Below are positions 26,005 through 34,243 of a stretch of DNA of 35,495 nucleotides, piece by piece. Source of the DNA: CAZBMJ01 sp964493205 (GTDB lineage Bacteria > Myxococcota > UBA727 > JABDBI01). Both the position numbers and the translations under genes were made by a program. The notes under the pieces are model-generated. The model made no database searches. It was given only the letters and a program-made list of their open reading frames with translations, and had not been told where the DNA came from. Position 1 is the first letter of the stretch. Each line of letters begins with the position of its first letter. The stretch lies in assembly GCA_964493205.1 (NCBI GenBank), contig CAZBMJ010000022.1:1-35495 (forward strand), written 5' to 3'.

Positions 26005-26217
26005 ATGATAAAATTATTTTTAAATATGATGATAATGTTATTTATTTCTTTGCCAATGTTAGCAAGTAAATCAGATAAGACAGATAAAAAAAGAAACACA
26101 TTAAAAACAGCTCGTTATGTAAAAGTCCGACATGATGCACTAAACCCAGAAGAAGATGAAGTAAAAGAATCTTGTCCACCATGCACATGTATTTGCAGTA
26201 AAAATAGTAATAATTAG
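26005..26217 (+). CDS. Small secreted Cys-rich protein
   Basis: 70 residues: a signal peptide (MIKLFLNMMIMLFISLPMLA), a short basic mature part and a C-terminal cysteine cluster CPPCTCIC that could bind metal or form disulphides. AGGAT lies about nine bases before the ATG. No family recognised. It is followed 88 bases later by another secreted-protein gene on the same strand. Confidence 0.65.
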   Translation: MIKLFLNMMIMLFISLPMLASKSDKTDKKRNTLKTARYVKVRHDALNPEEDEVKESCPPCTCICSKNSNN

Positions 26218-26305
26218 ATCATTTAAGCTGCATACTACAATGCTTGTCAGTAGATAATATTTATTAATACTATTGATTAGTATTATTGAATATGGAGTAT
26301 ATACA

Positions 26306-27169
26306 ATGAAATTTATAGTAAAATTAGCGTTACCATTATCCGTAGTAGTGGGTAGTAATTTAGCGGCAGCTGATATGAATTCTGTGAAAGCAGATATAGC
26401 AAAAGATGTAGTAAATAGCATATTATCTGATAAAGAATTACTTGAAGCTTATGAAAATGGCAGCTTAAATTTAGATGACCAGTTTGTTGCTGATCATTTT
26501 GGTGAAAAAATCAAAAAAGCAACTAAAAAAGTTACTTCAACAGTAAAAAAAGGAACTAAAAAAGTAGTTTCTAAATTACCTGTTGTAAAGGAAATAGCTG
26601 GTGATGTGGCTGCATTAGCGAATAAAGCTTTAAGCAAAATAACTAATAATGACCAATTGATGAAAGCTTTGAAAACAACTGCAGGGGTTATCAATAAAGT
26701 TCTTCCCATAGGAACAGAGGCCTTAGGTTTAGGCCTTGGGTATGTGCCAGTTGTTGGTCCTGTATTGAGTAAAGCTGTAGATAAGGTTGCTCCTTATTTA
26801 GAAAAAGCTGTTACCCCAGATAATATGGAAAAAGCTTTAATGATGGCAGCTAAAGTGGCAGAAGTAGCTGATGCTTTATTAAACCCTGTGAAAGATATGA
26901 CACCTGCACAAATAGATAAATTAGTAGAAGTTGCAGTGGCAGAAGCTGAAAAACCAGTGGTAATGGAAAATACTTCCATAAAACCTGATTACAAAAATGA
27001 AATGGATGCAAAAAATAACGACCTAAAAGGTAAAGCTGTTGAACTTACACTAGAAGGTGCAAGGGCTATACTAAAATTTGTAGATACCCTTCCTCCTGGT
27101 TCAAAAGTACCAACACAATTATTAGATACTATTGATAAGGCGAGCAGGGTAGTTTCATTGCTTAAATAA
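26306..27169 (+). CDS. Secreted Lys/Ala/Val-rich helical protein
   Basis: 287 residues with a signal peptide (MKFIVKLALPLSVVVGS, cleavage near LAAAD). A strongly basic segment of KK-x-T-like repeats (KIKKATKKVTSTVKKGTKKV) is followed by a hydrophobic Gly-rich segment (LGLGLGYVPVVGPVLSKAV) and amphipathic helices. This layout suggests membrane or nucleic-acid contact, but no family is recognised. The ATG at 26306 with GGAG eight bases upstream is chosen over an earlier in-frame start. A strong terminator follows. Confidence 0.75.
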   Translation: MKFIVKLALPLSVVVGSNLAAADMNSVKADIAKDVVNSILSDKELLEAYENGSLNLDDQFVADHFGEKIKKATKKVTSTVKKGTKKVVSKLPVVKEIAGDVAALANKALSKITNNDQLMKALKTTAGVINKVLPIGTEALGLGLGYVPVVGPVLSKAVDKVAPYLEKAVTPDNMEKALMMAAKVAEVADALLNPVKDMTPAQIDKLVEVAVAEAEKPVVMENTSIKPDYKNEMDAKNNDLKGKAVELTLEGARAILKFVDTLPPGSKVPTQLLDTIDKASRVVSLLK

Positions 27170-27193
27170 TAGCTAATAATATTTTAAAAATTT

Positions 27194-27222
27194 ATAGCAA
27201 CTATTATTAGTTGCTATTTTTA
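27194..27222. terminator. Terminator shared by convergent genes
   Basis: ATAGCAACTA, loop TTAT, TAGTTGCTAT is a perfect 10-bp stem (27194-27217) followed by TTTTTA on the plus strand. The minus strand also runs into AT-rich sequence (AAATTTTTAAAA), so it may work both ways. The T run contains the complement of the sctT stop codon. Confidence 0.8.
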
Positions 27223-27981
27223 CAATATATTGAAAAATATTTCTTTTGGGTATTTTTTTGCGTAATTAAAAATATAAAATACTAAATAAGTAGCCATTAT
27301 TAATCCTGCCATCATTTTTGCAGGTAATGATAAAAAATAAGCATTTATTTGTGGTGATATTCTATTTAATAACCCAAAAGATACATCTATTAAAAAGCAA
27401 AGTGCCAATACTGGTAAGCTAAACTTAAAAGCTAGCTTAAAAAAGCTTATGATAGTTTTTAGAAAAAATAACCATGACTGATCAATATCTTGTAACTCTA
27501 AATTACTAACAGGAAATGTCTCAAAGCTTTCATAAAGAAAAATAATCAAATAGCGATGCCAGCCCAAGGTAATAAATAAAACTAAAAATAACTGAAAGAA
27601 CAAGCTGCCCAAAGCAGAAGACTGATGCTTTGATTGAGGAACTAATATTTGTGACATACTTGCTCCTCTAAAAATATCTATTAATTGTCCTACATATTCA
27701 TATAAAAAAAATAGTAAGCTCACTAAAAATCCTAAAATAAACCCTATTAAGAGCTCTTTTATAAATAGTAAAAATATAATTATGATTGATAAGTTGTTTA
27801 TTTCAACAGCATGCTCAATAGTCATTAAAAAACTAAATAGACTAAGGCACAGAGATAAAGCAATTTTTATGGTTGGTGATAGTAATAAAGAACCTAAAAA
27901 CGGTATAAAGTGTGTGAATAAAAGCCATCTGGTTAAATGCATAAAAAAATATAAAATATTTGTTTCTAAAAATTCTTGCAT
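27220..27981 (-). CDS. sctT: Type III export apparatus protein SctT (FliR family)
   Basis: A 253-residue inner-membrane protein with about six hydrophobic segments, part of the R-S-T export gate. The segment QLIDIFRGASMSQ followed by KHQSSALG matches the SctT pattern (LIDxxRGASM...SQxSPLG) better than flagellar FliR. It is last in the operon. The usual next gene, sctU, is absent; the operon ends at a terminator. Confidence 0.88.
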   Translation of the reverse strand: MQEFLETNILYFFMHLTRWLLFTHFIPFLGSLLLSPTIKIALSLCLSLFSFLMTIEHAVEINNLSIIIIFLLFIKELLIGFILGFLVSLLFFLYEYVGQLIDIFRGASMSQILVPQSKHQSSALGSLFFQLFLVLFITLGWHRYLIIFLYESFETFPVSNLELQDIDQSWLFFLKTIISFFKLAFKFSLPVLALCFLIDVSFGLLNRISPQINAYFLSLPAKMMAGLIMATYLVFYIFNYAKKYPKEIFFNIL

Positions 27982-27986
27982 AGTAG

Positions 27987-28241
27987 TTAAAACGCATTAA
28001 AACATTTTTTGGCAAAATTTAATAAAATAGCACCTAAACTTGCTCCTGATATAATTAACGATAAATAAACAAAGATAATTTTAGGTGCAAAGCTTAGGGT
28101 TTGTTCTTGAATTTGAGTAGTGGCTGAAAAAATAGCCACTATCACTCCAACTATTAAGCTTACTATAACAGCTGGAGCAGAAATCATAATAGTCACTAAT
28201 AGCGCTTCTTTGGTTAATAATAAGATCATAGAAGTATTCAT
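27987..28241 (-). CDS. sctS: Type III export apparatus protein SctS (FliQ family)
   Basis: 84 residues with two membrane helices. TTQIQEQTLSFAPK between them is the family signature. It begins one base after the sctR stop and ends five bases before sctT. Confidence 0.92.
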   Translation of the reverse strand: MNTSMILLLTKEALLVTIMISAPAVIVSLIVGVIVAIFSATTQIQEQTLSFAPKIIFVYLSLIISGASLGAILLNFAKKCFNAF

Positions 28242-28242
28242 A

Positions 28243-28881
28243 CTAAATTTTCACCAAGTTTTGAGCCAGTAAACGCCAGCCATCCATCAAAACAAAAAGC
28301 ATTAATTTAAAGGGTATACTTATGGTAGTGGGAGAAAGCATTTGCATGCCTAGGGCCATTAATAAGTTAGCTATGGTCATGTCTATGACCACAAAGGGTA
28401 AATAAATTAAAAAACCAATTTTAAAGGCCAAGGCTAACTGAGAAATTAAAAATGCTGGAGCTACAATAATAAGATCAGATTCCAGTATTTCTTTTGTATA
28501 TGTATTAGCCTGTTTTTTTTTAAGTAAGTCTAGAAATAACTGCTTATCTTCTTTTTGGCTTTGTGAATAAAGAAAATTTTTTATGGGCTCTTTAGCTGCG
28601 TCGACAAAGATTTCTAATGCTTCTTTAGGCTTTTGCGTGCTTAAGCTATTGATATTTAAGTTATCAGCAATGTTTTGCCACACAGGATACATGCTAAAAC
28701 AAGTTAATATTAATGCTAAACTTACAATCACCATGTTGGGAGGGGCTTGAGGGGTGCCTAGGGCTTGCCTTAAGATGGATAAAACAATGACTATTTTGCT
28801 AAAACTAGTAGTCAGTATAGCGAGCACTGGCAATAGAGAAATGCCCGCAAGAACAAATATGAAATAAAAAGGATCAAGCAT
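28243..28881 (-). CDS. sctR: Type III export apparatus protein SctR (FliP family)
   Basis: 212 residues with four membrane segments and a cytoplasmic or periplasmic loop at about 85-135. Signatures are FSKIVIVLSILRQALGTPQAPPN near the N terminus (conserved block at about 27-49) and MALGMQMLSPTTISIPFKLM near the C terminus. It lacks the cleavable signal peptide usual in flagellar FliP and has SP rather than PP before TTIS, both closer to SctR. The start overlaps the FliO-like gene by eight bases. Confidence 0.92.
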   Translation of the reverse strand: MLDPFYFIFVLAGISLLPVLAILTTSFSKIVIVLSILRQALGTPQAPPNMVIVSLALILTCFSMYPVWQNIADNLNINSLSTQKPKEALEIFVDAAKEPIKNFLYSQSQKEDKQLFLDLLKKKQANTYTKEILESDLIIVAPAFLISQLALAFKIGFLIYLPFVVIDMTIANLLMALGMQMLSPTTISIPFKLMLFVLMDGWRLLAQNLVKI

Positions 28882-29125
28882 GATCTTTTAACGGCTGAAT
28901 AACTAAATTAGTTCCACTTTTTAAAACTAAAAATTTTTGTTGATTAATTTCTATTAAATGAATGCAGTTTTTATTATCTAAATAACTAGTTTCTAGTACT
29001 TTTATTAAGTTATTTTTATTTAAAATCTTTTTATGATTTAACTTTATAAATAAAAAGCTTATTAAGATTAATAATACTATAAAAAACAAAACTTTTATAA
29101 AATCTGTAAGCAAATTAATTTCCAT
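28874..29125 (-). CDS. fliO: FliO-like export-gate assembly protein
   Basis: 83 residues: one membrane helix (about 8-28) and a short soluble domain with IKVLETSYLDNKNCIHLIEINQQKF-like strands (compare L-x-LG...V-x-G/Q-x-x-L-L-V in FliO). FliO helps assemble FliP in flagella and is normally missing from non-flagellar type III systems. It sits between sctQ (11-base overlap) and sctR (8-base overlap), where fliO stands in flagellar operons. Assignment rests on size, topology and position. Confidence 0.7.
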   Translation of the reverse strand: MEINLLTDFIKVLFFIVLLILISFLFIKLNHKKILNKNNLIKVLETSYLDNKNCIHLIEINQQKFLVLKSGTNLVIQPLKDHA

Positions 29126-29378
29126 GATTCAACATCTGCACTATTTTGATGCCTAAACGACCGTCAATTTGTACAGCTACACAAGTTCCGATTTTTTTGT
29201 TGTTTATTACTAAATCCAAGGGCTCATCAACAGTTTTATTGAGCTCAATAATAAAATCTTCTTTAAGTTCACAAATTTCTTTTAAGCTCATTTTTATTCG
29301 AGATAATTCAACAGTTATGTCTATGGATATGTCTTCTATTATATTTTTGTTAGTATCTATATCTATAATTTCTTCCAT
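29115..29378 (-). CDS. Predicted SctQ-C, internal-start SpoA2 product
   Basis: Met272 of sctQ is preceded by GGGAG (29384-29388) at five bases, one of the better ribosome binding sites in the operon. Initiation here would give an 87-residue fragment holding the complete SpoA2 domain. In Yersinia, Shigella and Salmonella the equivalent fragment is made from sctQ and joins the full-length protein. Expression here is inferred. Confidence 0.55.
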   Translation of the reverse strand: MEEIIDIDTNKNIIEDISIDITVELSRIKMSLKEICELKEDFIIELNKTVDEPLDLVINNKKIGTCVAVQIDGRLGIKIVQMLNHGN

Positions 29379-30191
29379 ACTATCTCCCGTTTTTTTGTTT
29401 ATATTTTTAATTTTAAATATGTATTTATTGTTATTATTAATTAAATCTCCAGTGTAATTAATATTTTTCCAATGAGCAGAAGCTTTTGTAGTAATATTAG
29501 TGTTATCAAATAATACTACGTCACCAAATTTTAATTTTTTAATAGTGTTTAAGTTAGTTTTTAATGTGATTAATTTTATAATTAAATAATCTGTTATAAA
29601 AAATAAATTATTTATGTTTGTTGGTTTATTTTTAGCTTGATCAATGTTTTTGAAAGCTTCGAATGGTGCTAATATATTTAAGTTAAATTTATCTTGTGAA
29701 ATAAAATAATCTAGATTAATACAGCAATAATTTATTAATTCTAGTGTTTTATAGTATTCTTCGTTGTTATTATAAATTCCTATAATTTTAATAGTATTAA
29801 GATTATTTTCAAATAATATTTTTGCTAAAAAATAGCTAAATAATCCTTTTTCTGTATCTGATAAAAATATACTTTTTTTGTTATTAAATAAGTTATCAAA
29901 AAGCAGCGATGATAAAATTTTATAAATAATATTTAAATTTATAATTAAAAATAGATCTTTATTTAAATTTTGTGCATAAAGTCTTACTAGCACTTCGCTT
30001 TTACAGCAATTATTTTGGATATAATTTTTATTAATAGGAACACAGCTTAAAAATTTACTATCTAAGTTTTTATCAAAATAACTAGCTAGTTTTTGAGGAG
30101 TAATAAAAAGATTATTAAATGCCACCTCATCAGGATTTATCTTTTGGCAGTTATGACTTAGATTATATTCGTGATGGGATGTTGTATTCAT
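29115..30191 (-). CDS. sctQ: C-ring/sorting-platform protein SctQ (FliM/FliN family)
   Basis: 358 residues with two SpoA-type domains: SpoA1 around 200-265 (LKFGDVVLFDN) and SpoA2 around 288-354 (LSRIKMSLKEICELKEDFIIEL...GRLGIKIVQM). A poorly conserved N-terminal region precedes them. Two SpoA domains in one chain fit SctQ; flagella normally split them into FliM and FliN. Very AT-rich, with Asn/Lys/Ile runs. An internal start at codon 272 is predicted (see separate entry). Confidence 0.82.
   Translation of the reverse strand: MNTTSHHEYNLSHNCQKINPDEVAFNNLFITPQKLASYFDKNLDSKFLSCVPINKNYIQNNCCKSEVLVRLYAQNLNKDLFLIINLNIIYKILSSLLFDNLFNNKKSIFLSDTEKGLFSYFLAKILFENNLNTIKIIGIYNNNEEYYKTLELINYCCINLDYFISQDKFNLNILAPFEAFKNIDQAKNKPTNINNLFFITDYLIIKLITLKTNLNTIKKLKFGDVVLFDNTNITTKASAHWKNINYTGDLINNNNKYIFKIKNINKKTGDSMEEIIDIDTNKNIIEDISIDITVELSRIKMSLKEICELKEDFIIELNKTVDEPLDLVINNKKIGTCVAVQIDGRLGIKIVQMLNHGN
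29384..29388 (-). promoter_or_regulatory. Internal ribosome binding site in sctQ
   Basis: GGGAG on the minus strand, followed by ATAGT and then ATG at 29378. It stands out because most start sites in this operon have weak or no such motif. Confidence 0.55.
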
Positions 30192-30194
30192 ACC

Positions 30195-30629
30195 TTATGT
30201 AAACTCAAAATCATTGAAATTTATTTCTAACTTTTTTAGTCTTTTTTTAAGAAGAGCGGAATTCTTTTGCAAAATATTTTTATTATTGTTTTTATAATTA
30301 GTTACTTGTATATTTAATAAATTATTTGAATTATAAATAGTAAAAGCCACATTGTCGAATATATTATTTTTTATAACAAAATTACAGTTATTGCTATTTA
30401 TACTAAAATTTAAGCACATTTTTTCAATTGTTTTATTTATTTCTTCATGTCTATTTAAATCTGTATTAGATTTATTTAATATGTTATTATTATCATAATT
30501 ATTTTGATTAAAATAAATATAATTAAAATCTTTTTGTGTGTTATCTAAAATTTTACTAAACTTAAGCTTATTTATTTTTTTATTTTTTACGTAAAAAATA
30601 TCTGGAATTATTTTGGTCGTCGTTTTCAT
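30195..30629 (-). CDS. sctP: Short SctP/FliK-like protein
   Basis: 144 residues, very rich in Asn, Lys and Ile. The C-terminal 50 residues (FTIYNSNNLLNIQVTNY, then a helix ILQKNSALLKKRLKKLEINFNDFEF) follow the layout of the FliK/SctP C-terminal domain, in which strands are followed by LLxxNLxxLxxxL. This domain switches substrate specificity and the N-terminal part acts as length ruler; the ruler here would be very short. The ATG at 30629 is preferred over a GTG six bases upstream. It overlaps the sctO end by 50 bases. Assignment relies on position as well as pattern. Confidence 0.6.
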   Translation of the reverse strand: MKTTTKIIPDIFYVKNKKINKLKFSKILDNTQKDFNYIYFNQNNYDNNNILNKSNTDLNRHEEINKTIEKMCLNFSINSNNCNFVIKNNIFDNVAFTIYNSNNLLNIQVTNYKNNNKNILQKNSALLKKRLKKLEINFNDFEFT

Positions 30630-31062
30630 AATCACTCGCTAAATCTTTAATTTTTCTGCAGTTTTTTTGCCAATTACTATAATGATTTTCAATGATTTTT
30701 AATTTTTTTGATTCTATTATGTTGTTATTAACCACTTTTTCGTGTTCATTAATTATGCTTTTTAAATATTTTTTTTGTTCTTTTAAATTATTTTTTAATA
30801 AATTTTGATTATTTGATTTTTGAATAAAAAAATTTGATAGAAATAAGTAATCAGCACTGTTTTGAATTTTGTTTAAATTATTAGATAAAATAGATTTTTT
30901 ATAGTTTATAAGTTCATTTTTATTTTGAATTATTTTATTTTTTAAAAGTAAAACTTTTTCTTCTTCAGATTGGCATTTCAGTAGGCTTAGATTTAAAAGT
31001 TTTTGGGAAGCTAATTTGTTGTAATGACGTATTTTAAGCACTGTATCTAATTTATATTTCAT
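30580..31062 (-). CDS. sctO: Type III stalk protein SctO (FliJ family)
   Basis: 160 residues, almost entirely charged helix forming a predicted two-stranded coiled coil. The N-terminal MKYKLDTVLKIRHYN block is typical of FliJ (MxxxLxxLLxIRxxxE). The protein links the ATPase to the export gate. It overlaps sctN by four bases. Very AT-rich. Confidence 0.82.
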   Translation of the reverse strand: MKYKLDTVLKIRHYNKLASQKLLNLSLLKCQSEEEKVLLLKNKIIQNKNELINYKKSILSNNLNKIQNSADYLFLSNFFIQKSNNQNLLKNNLKEQKKYLKSIINEHEKVVNNNIIESKKLKIIENHYSNWQKNCRKIKDLASDYENDDQNNSRYFLRKK

Positions 31063-32420
31063 TCCATAAGCTCCATTAAGTATTTTTTGGTTTCTTTATA
31101 ACTACTTTTTTCAAAGCTTTTTTGTTGCAAAAATTTGTTTATTTGCGGAATTTTTTTGATGGCTAAATCCAGCTGTTCGTCCATACCTTCTTTGTATGCT
31201 CCCAGTAAAATCAAATCACGATTTTTTTCATATAGTGCCATTAAGTTTCTTAAGTAGTTGGAAACATCTAGATGATCTTTGCCTGCTATTTTGTTCATTA
31301 CTCGACTAAGAGAAGGCAAAACATCAATGGCTGGCCAATGATTTTTTTGAGCTAAATCACGATTTAAAATAATATGACCATCAAGAATACCTCTCATTTC
31401 ATCGGCAATGGGTTCTTCAAAATCTCCACCTTGCACTAAAACATTATAAATGGCCGTTATAGAACCTAAATGATTACAGCCCGTGCGTTCCATTAGTTTT
31501 GGCAATTCTGCAAAGACACTTGGAGGGTAGCCTTGTCGTGCGGCAGGTTCGCCTAAAGCCAAACCTATTTCTCGTTGAGCGCGAGCAAATCTTGTTGCAC
31601 TATCCATTAAAAACAACACATCCTCACCTTGGTCTCTAAACCATTCAGCAATAGATGTGGCAACATAAGCGCTTAAATATCTTACTAAGCTTGGAGTATC
31701 AGATGTGGCAACTATGATAACAGATTTTTTTAAGCCTTCTGGCCCTAAGGTGTCTTTGACAAAGTCCATCACTTCTCGCCCCCTCTCACCAACAAGACAA
31801 ACTATGACGATTTTGCTTTCACTATTTCTCACCATTTGGCCCATAAGTGATGATTTGCCGACACCAGAGCCGGCAAATAAACCAATTCTTTGCCCTTTGG
31901 CAATGCTTAAAAAACCATCGATGGCTCTGATTCCCAAAGATAATTCTTCGTTAACTGCTTTTCTTAAGTATGGATCAGGAGCAGGTCTATGAAGGGGCCA
32001 GTCTATTAAGCTTGCAATAGATTCTAGTGGTGGTAAGCTATCCATAGCCTGCCCAAGGCCGTTAAGCATTCTGCCTAATAGTTCATATCCTACTTTCAGA
32101 TTAAAAGGTTTATTAGTGGGGATCACTTCTGAGTTGGGGCTTAAACCAGTACTATCTCCAAGAGGCATTAAAAATACATCTTTTTCTCTAAACCCTACCA
32201 CTTGGGCGAGTAAGTGCTCTTTTTTATTGCTAAGTGTTATATAACAAAGCTCACCTATGGAAACTAAAGGTACGCTTGCTCGAATTAGCAAAGAAGTTGA
32301 TTCTAGTACCCGTCCTCTTAATTTAATAGTTGCTTCTTTTTTAATAAGGTTTATAAGACTGCTTTTATTATCAAAGATAAAGCTATGAATATTTTTATTG
32401 TAGAGACTGTTTCTATACAT
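31059..32420 (-). CDS. sctN: Type III secretion ATPase SctN (FliI family)
   Basis: A 453-residue F1-like ATPase. The P-loop is AGSGVGKSS (183-191); GERGREV and the Walker B region VLFLMDSATRFARAQREIGLALGEPA are conserved. The N-terminal part is the usual beta barrel and the C terminus is helical. It is first in the operon and is clearly less AT-biased than the next three genes. Whether it is flagellar or non-flagellar is decided by context rather than by this protein. Confidence 0.95.
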   Translation of the reverse strand: MYRNSLYNKNIHSFIFDNKSSLINLIKKEATIKLRGRVLESTSLLIRASVPLVSIGELCYITLSNKKEHLLAQVVGFREKDVFLMPLGDSTGLSPNSEVIPTNKPFNLKVGYELLGRMLNGLGQAMDSLPPLESIASLIDWPLHRPAPDPYLRKAVNEELSLGIRAIDGFLSIAKGQRIGLFAGSGVGKSSLMGQMVRNSESKIVIVCLVGERGREVMDFVKDTLGPEGLKKSVIIVATSDTPSLVRYLSAYVATSIAEWFRDQGEDVLFLMDSATRFARAQREIGLALGEPAARQGYPPSVFAELPKLMERTGCNHLGSITAIYNVLVQGGDFEEPIADEMRGILDGHIILNRDLAQKNHWPAIDVLPSLSRVMNKIAGKDHLDVSNYLRNLMALYEKNRDLILLGAYKEGMDEQLDLAIKKIPQINKFLQQKSFEKSSYKETKKYLMELME

Positions 32421-32512
32421 TGGTTTCTCATAAATTTTTTTAAAAAAATAAAAGCAACCAGGCTGCTTATTTGCTTCCTTTTTTTATTAAATCTTGCTAG
32501 GATCTGTACCCT

Positions 32513-34234
32513 ATGAAAAAAAAATTAAATGAGTTAGTGCAACAGTATCTTTATGATGAGCCCAATGAAGTTTTGCGCCAAGAAATAAATAAATTATTAA
32601 ATACTCATGATGAAACAAACTTTATTGAGTTAGCCCATCGGCTAGAAAAAAATCTTGAATTTGGCACAGCAGGTTTAAGAGGAGTAATGCAGGCTGGGTA
32701 TAGTTGCATGAATCATGTAACGGTATTTATGTTTGCCATAGCTGTATATGAATATTTTTGTTCGCAAAATAAACCAAAATTAAAAGTAGTAGTTGGTTTT
32801 GATGCTCGTCTAAACAGCAACGATTTCGCCACAGAAATAGCGCGTATTTTAACGCTAAAAGGCTGTTTGGTTTATATATTTGATAGGCCGATACCTACGC
32901 CATTATGTGCATTTGCTACTAAATATTATGAAGCAGATATCGGTTTGATGGTAACTGCTTCTCATAATCCTAAGATAGACAATGGAATTAAAGTTTTTGA
33001 TAAAAATGCCATGCAAATGGATAAAAATATTTTGAATACTATCGCTAAGTTTATGAATTCCGATATATCGCGAGCGGATTTTTGGAAAAAAAATCAAAAA
33101 ATTGAGCATAATTTTAATGTTTCTCAAGAAGTTTTTGATGCTTATTTTGCTCATATTAAATCCAGCCAACTTTTGCCTAAAGAACCAAAAAATAAAAATA
33201 TTGCTATTGTATATACAGCACTGCATGGTGTTGGAGAAGATTTTTTTGTTAAAGCTTTAGCTCAAGAAGGCTATTATAATATTGTAAGTGTGCCAGAGCA
33301 AGCTCTACCTGACGGCAATTTTCCAACTGTAGTTTTCCCTAACCCAGAAGAAGAGCATACCCTTGATTATGCTTACGATTTAGCACTGAAAAAAAATATT
33401 AATTTAGTTTTTGCCAATGACCCTGATGCTGATAGACTGCAAGTTTCTTTTCTAAATAGCCAAAATAAATTTGAAAAACTTAGTGGAAACCAAATGGGTG
33501 TTATTTTGGGCTATTTTGCCATTAAAAATGCTTTAGAAAATGGTATTGAGCCTATAGTTGCCACATCTATTGCCTCTTCAAGAATGCTTAAGAAAATAGC
33601 TGATACTATGGGTGCGGTTTATAAAGAAGCATTGACCGGTTTTGGTAATATTGCTCAAGTAGCTTTTAAGGCTGTTAATAATAATAATCAAAAAATAGTT
33701 TTCACCTACGAAGAAGCCATTGGCTTTTTAGTAGGTGATATGGTTCTTGATAAAGATGGCATTATTAGTGGCGTAAGATTTATGGAAGTATTGGCTTACT
33801 TAGATTATAAACAGCAAAATATTGAGGATTTTTTGTTTGAATTAAAAAAACAATTTGGAGTCTTTAAAACATTGCAGTGGCATATAAGATTTCATGGTTT
33901 TGATGCTGATGAAAAAATGTGTAAATTAATGAAAAAAATACGTTTAATTAGCAGTAATGAATTGGCTGATAATCTTAAAATTAATAATATTAAAAAATAT
34001 GATTTACAAAATAGCACAGGGCCTTATGAAGATATGCATGGTGATGTAGTTATTTTTGAAAACGAAGATGATTTTAGATTAATCATCAGACCTAGTGGCA
34101 CGGAACCAAAAATAAAATTTTATTTAGAAACTATTAATAATAACACTGATGGTGATATCAAAATTTTAAAACAAGATTTATGCATAAAAAATCAACACTA
34201 TAAAGAATCTATCGAAAAATTATTTTTAGATTAA
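32513..34234 (+). CDS. Phosphoglucomutase/phosphomannomutase (alpha-D-phosphohexomutase)
   Basis: A 573-residue enzyme interconverting hexose 1- and 6-phosphates. The active-site loop is TASHNP with phosphoserine S150, the metal loop DPDADR (303-308), the sugar-binding loop EEAIGF and the phosphate-binding RPSGTEPKIKF near the C terminus. Length and the ...FGTAGLRG start fit the longer PgcA/PGM2-like subgroup. It supplies sugar phosphates for envelope glycans. An AGGA site precedes the start, and the next gene follows after nine bases. Confidence 0.95.
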   Translation: MKKKLNELVQQYLYDEPNEVLRQEINKLLNTHDETNFIELAHRLEKNLEFGTAGLRGVMQAGYSCMNHVTVFMFAIAVYEYFCSQNKPKLKVVVGFDARLNSNDFATEIARILTLKGCLVYIFDRPIPTPLCAFATKYYEADIGLMVTASHNPKIDNGIKVFDKNAMQMDKNILNTIAKFMNSDISRADFWKKNQKIEHNFNVSQEVFDAYFAHIKSSQLLPKEPKNKNIAIVYTALHGVGEDFFVKALAQEGYYNIVSVPEQALPDGNFPTVVFPNPEEEHTLDYAYDLALKKNINLVFANDPDADRLQVSFLNSQNKFEKLSGNQMGVILGYFAIKNALENGIEPIVATSIASSRMLKKIADTMGAVYKEALTGFGNIAQVAFKAVNNNNQKIVFTYEEAIGFLVGDMVLDKDGIISGVRFMEVLAYLDYKQQNIEDFLFELKKQFGVFKTLQWHIRFHGFDADEKMCKLMKKIRLISSNELADNLKINNIKKYDLQNSTGPYEDMHGDVVIFENEDDFRLIIRPSGTEPKIKFYLETINNNTDGDIKILKQDLCIKNQHYKESIEKLFLD

Positions 34235-34243
34235 AGGGACCTA

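Noticed and set aside
27220..32420. Plain flagellar operon reading
   Set aside because: Order, single-chain two-SpoA SctQ, lack of a SctR signal peptide and the SctT RGASM motif favour a non-flagellar system, though the FliO-like protein keeps the question partly open.
32449..32482. Possible terminator before the phosphohexomutase (AAGCA...TGCTT and a later T run)
   Set aside because: No plus-strand gene lies upstream, the stem is only about five pairs and the T run is not directly adjacent.
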